A stretch of DNA of 64,000 nt from Pagrus major. Taxonomy: Eukaryota > Chordata > Actinopteri > Spariformes > Sparidae. Below the pieces are notes generated by a model that made no database searches, was not told the origin of the DNA, and saw only the letters and a list, made by a program, of their open reading frames with translations. This document shows, in pieces, positions 60,900-64,000 of this stretch. Position numbers and translations under genes: made by a program. Location: the NCBI RefSeq assembly GCF_040436345.1, contig NC_133221.1, positions 26,179,008-26,243,007 on the forward strand, in the 5' to 3' direction. Position 1 is the first letter of the stretch. The number at the start of each line of letters is the position of its first letter.

Positions 60900-63343
60900 T
60901 TACTCAGCCTTCAAGCCCTCCTTGATGAGGTTGAGCTCATAGCACAGGGTCTCATAGCGGTATGCCATACGGATCTGGGCCACGTTGGTCTTACGGATGT
61001 CATTGCCCTCTGGACCCTCCTTCAGGTAGTCCTGACCCAGGAAGTGGACCTTCTCCTGGAACACAAAAGACAACAACAAGCATGTTTTGGTGCGAGTATA
61101 ATCTCCGATTTAAGAGCGGTCTGTGTTGTGTGACGATATGATCTGTGTGTGTTTCAGAGGATTTGACATGAAGCCTTTAAGTGCACAACAATCACTGTTT
61201 TGCAACAAAGATTTTGCTAACATAAAAAGAAAGAAATGTCTTACAGGCTTCTTATTAAGTGTGTTAAAAAGTAAAGTAAACTCAGTACCTCATTAGACAG
61301 GGAGCTCTGCAACACACTGTTCTTGGAGATCTCACACATGTCGCAGGTACTGAGCTTGAAGACCTGGGCTGCAATGGCGTACTCCTCCATCAGGGGTTCC
61401 TGTGGATATAAAGATCAACATTTACACCTTTTATCACTCTACTTTGAGTTACTGCAGCTCATAAGAGACCTTGTACACACAGCTACCAGCAGCTACAGTG
61501 CATACGTTTACCATGAGCAGTAGAAGGCATCATTTTCCATCGGTTTGTTTTGTCTGTGTATATGCAATCCAGACTATTAAACAGTTAATTCTGGACACAT
61601 CTGCACGCTCTACATATGACATAAACCTGTTTATATGTTTACAATGAATACTCATTCAATGCATATTGTGCTCTATTTCTGACTGCACTCTAAATGACGT
61701 TGCCTGTTCAATATGAATACAAAGACTTGCAAAGAAAAGTATAATGCATTCATCTGTGGATGTACACAATGTCACGGTATTCAGACACAGCACAATATGC
61801 ACCATTGTATACATTATCATCAAAGGCCCTCCCTCTGTGTGCTCAGACCTTGGTGTAGTGGAACTGCATGGGGTCGTCGGTGGACAGAGACACCACCAGG
61901 CCTTTCTTGTGGAACTCCAGCAGGGGGTTCTTGGCGTATTCCAGGAACAGGCTGTTGTTGCTGAGAGGGGACATGGCGATGGGGATCTGGGTCAGGAAGT
62001 ACAGGTACTGCAGCACAGGACTCTGGAGGTGGAGGATAGATAGATATAATCAGTCTATAAGAACAGTTTCAGTCAAATCAAGACATTACTAGTCAAAACC
62101 TGACATTTTGTCTTGTCTTTTATTTTTATATTTGATAATATTTTATTTTGAATATACTTAAAGGCCAAAAAGTCAAGTATTAACTGCAAGATTACTCATG
62201 AAAATGAATCTTATATGTGAGACTGACATAAATCAATTGTACAGTAGTTAAAATCTCCCCTTCAAAACCCTTTTTTTTTTTAAATGTGTAGAAAACATTA
62301 ATTAAGTTATTGATTGTTGCAATAACCCAGTAATTATAAATAGTTACAATCAGAACACGGGATTATGGAAGATCCAAGGTAACATCCATTCTTACTCTGA
62401 TCAATTGCACCCTGATTTTCAACCAAGTGTCTTAGAGCCAGGCTTCAAATATTGAGCCTTAAAAGGTACTTCTTCCCTCAAGGAGCTCTTTGAGAATAGG
62501 GTCCTTAATGGTTTTTAATCAGATAGTTCCAGCACTATAGTACTGTATATCCAGATTGAATTTATTTCGGTGCTTTCAGATAAGAGATTATGTCATGAAA
62601 AAAAAAGTCTTTGTTAATTGACTTTAATGTCTACAGCATAAAGAAGCAGGTCATTCTGATTATTTCTTATTCAGGACAATCGGGGCCTTATGGTTCCTTT
62701 ACATGTCTGACACCTAGAAATTGGTGCTTGATCATGTGTTAATTAATGTATGTATGAGTGCTGCTTAATTAAACTGTGTCCATGCGTTTAGAGGACTTAC
62801 CTTCTTGAGGTTGAGGCCGTGAGAGATGTTATCAGCAGTCATGAAGGCAGCGAGCAGATGGGTTACGGCACCAGCCTCACCACAGTGAGGCCTGAACATG
62901 AATGTGTTCAACCCCCTCTGTCTGGAAAGCAGAACATAAATAAGCATTACATTATGAAAAAGACGCATATTGTTAGAGGAACTTACTGTCCTGCTATTGC
63001 CAAAATATGCAGTCACTGAGTATTTGGAGAAGAGAAAATGAGATATAAATAAATGGGGGGAAGGTATCATCTATGATATGACAACAAAATGGCAGGAAGA
63101 AAACATTAAACAATGATATTCCTGCACTTCACGCATACTAAAAAACAAAAAACTGAGTGTACAGATACAAGATACTGACCTGCGGAGCTGGTTGAGCACA
63201 GCAATGTTGGCATACATGTAGTAGATGTAGTAGGTGTAGGAGGGGTTCTTGACGATGTCCCACTCCTCTGGTTTTGGGCTCTTAGTGGAGAACATGTGAC
63301 CACTGTGCTTGGACTCATCGTCCACACTGTCGAAGCCTGTCAC
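60900..63343 (-). CDS. ampd1: AMP deaminase 1 (3' exons only; 5' part beyond the window)
   Basis: AMP deaminase converts AMP to IMP and ammonia as a cytosolic tetramer in the purine nucleotide cycle; AMPD1 is the muscle form. Five coding exons join in frame to the last 239 residues: 63180-63343, 62801-62915, 61849-62022, 61289-61399, 60900-61055 (TAA). Visible residues 62-70 hold FRPHCGEAG, with a conserved active-site His. Residues 137-146 hold [10 protein letters not shown], with the Asp pair that binds zinc and helps catalysis. PLSNNSLF and [17 protein letters not shown] follow, as in all AMP deaminases. The C-terminus [20 protein letters not shown] fits AMPD1 better than AMPD3, and AMPD2 differs more. 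The neighbour dennd2c supports AMPD1. The N-terminal half, including the remaining zinc ligands, is off the right edge. Confidence 0.9.
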
Positions 63344-63589
63344 CTACATGCCAGGAGGCAAACGTTTAATCATACAAGGGTTAACCTCTGGGTGACTCAG
63401 CTCTTGGACAAAGATAGCTGTAAAAACATTCCTTTATGTATGACTAATATGGAAATTAACATTCATGGTTGAGGTCTATTCATTTGTAATCCACATGTCT
63501 GGTCATGTCAGTGTCTTCTGTATTGTAAACACAACTACAACTCAAATATATATTTTTTCATTTATCCCATAATTACATCTTAAATCAAA

Positions 63590-63881
63590 AATACATATTT
63601 TTCTTCTTCTATTTATCCATGTGGATGGGTTTGGTGTGATTTGTCGTGTTTTGGAGATATGGGCTGTAGAGATGTCTGCCTTCTCTCAAATATAATGGCA
63701 TTATATGGCAGGAAATGTTTTAGCTAGCTAGTGTTATCCTCCATGACTAGTTGCATGTTTCCTTCTGCATGGTGATATGGAAAGAAAAACAATCACACCA
63801 AAATAGTCTAGAAAGATAAATAGCATTAAAGGTAAGAGGAAAATTGTGTATTTTTGATTTTGGGGTGAACTGTCCCTTTTA
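63590..63881. repeat. MITE-like repeat, copy 2 (related to 17090-17490)
   Basis: Shares gatatgggctgtagagatgtctgcc, ctctcaaatataa and the terminus ggggtgaactgtccctttta with the copy at 17090-17490. It lies in an ampd1 intron; the left end is not fixed. Confidence 0.45.
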
Positions 63882-64000
63882 TCAGGAGAGAAGGTGGGGG
63901 TCAAACAAGGGCAGGGTATTGTAAGTTTAATTTTGCTGCAAGGTTTGGGGCAATATTTTTGGGAGACCAGGGGAGGGGCATTCATTGTTTTCCCCACCCT

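Noticed and set aside
61744..62043. Plus-strand frames opposite the ampd1 exon at 61849-62022
   Set aside because: Antisense shadows of a conserved exon whose minus-strand reading carries the catalytic STDDPM motif.
60900..63343. Assignment to ampd3 or ampd2
   Set aside because: AMPD3 also has a DENND2 relative (DENND2B) in its wider mammalian region, so this was considered. But the C-terminal [20 protein letters not shown] and the close DENND2C neighbour fit AMPD1 better.
1..64000. CRISPR arrays, tRNA or rRNA genes, viral genomes
   Set aside because: No regularly spaced repeats, no cloverleaf with A and B boxes, and no viral gene set was seen; repeats are microsatellites or dispersed eukaryotic elements.

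Overview
The window is vertebrate genomic DNA, almost certainly from a ray-finned (teleost) fish. Small exons with consensus GT/AG splice sites sit in AT-rich introns. Long CA/TG microsatellites and many short, degenerate DNA-transposon and LINE fragments of kinds usual in fish genomes lie between them. No bacterial, organellar or CRISPR features were seen.

Layout. (1) 1-18.6 kb, plus strand: the 3' part of a gene for an SHP-family cytoplasmic tyrosine phosphatase (C-terminal SH2 domain, PTP domain, phosphotyrosine tail). I joined twelve coding exons from 2511 to 12421; the exons for the N-terminal SH2 domain lie before the window. A spliced 3' UTR probably runs to about 18.65 kb. (2) 20-21.6 kb, minus strand: a single-coding-exon gene for a 232-residue RING finger protein with one membrane segment, most like RNF223, convergent with the phosphatase. 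(3) 21.6-38 kb: a long intergenic stretch with no convincing gene but several transposon families, foldbacks, a hAT-like element and a few possible regulatory elements or orphan exons. (4) 39.4-58.7 kb, minus strand: dennd2c, complete. Eighteen coding exons join in frame to 928 residues, with a non-coding or alternatively coding first exon at a promoter near 58.7 kb. (5) 59.7-59.95 kb: a compact GC-rich patch with ETS and CRE motifs and no assigned gene. (6) 60.9-64 kb, minus strand: the last five exons of an AMP deaminase gene, ampd1 by C-terminal sequence and by its position beside dennd2c.

The genes are not an operon-like unit; they are a synteny block. In mammals AMPD1 and DENND2C are neighbours, in the NRAS/NGF region of human chromosome 1p13. 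PTPN6 (SHP-1) lies in the paralogous region 12p13. The most interesting observation is therefore the SHP phosphatase beside dennd2c-ampd1. Its sequence mixes SHP-2-like and SHP-1-like traits and its tail is unlike mammalian SHP-2. It could be a third SHP ohnologue lost from mammals, or a divergent teleost ptpn11 or ptpn6 copy; only a phylogeny can decide.
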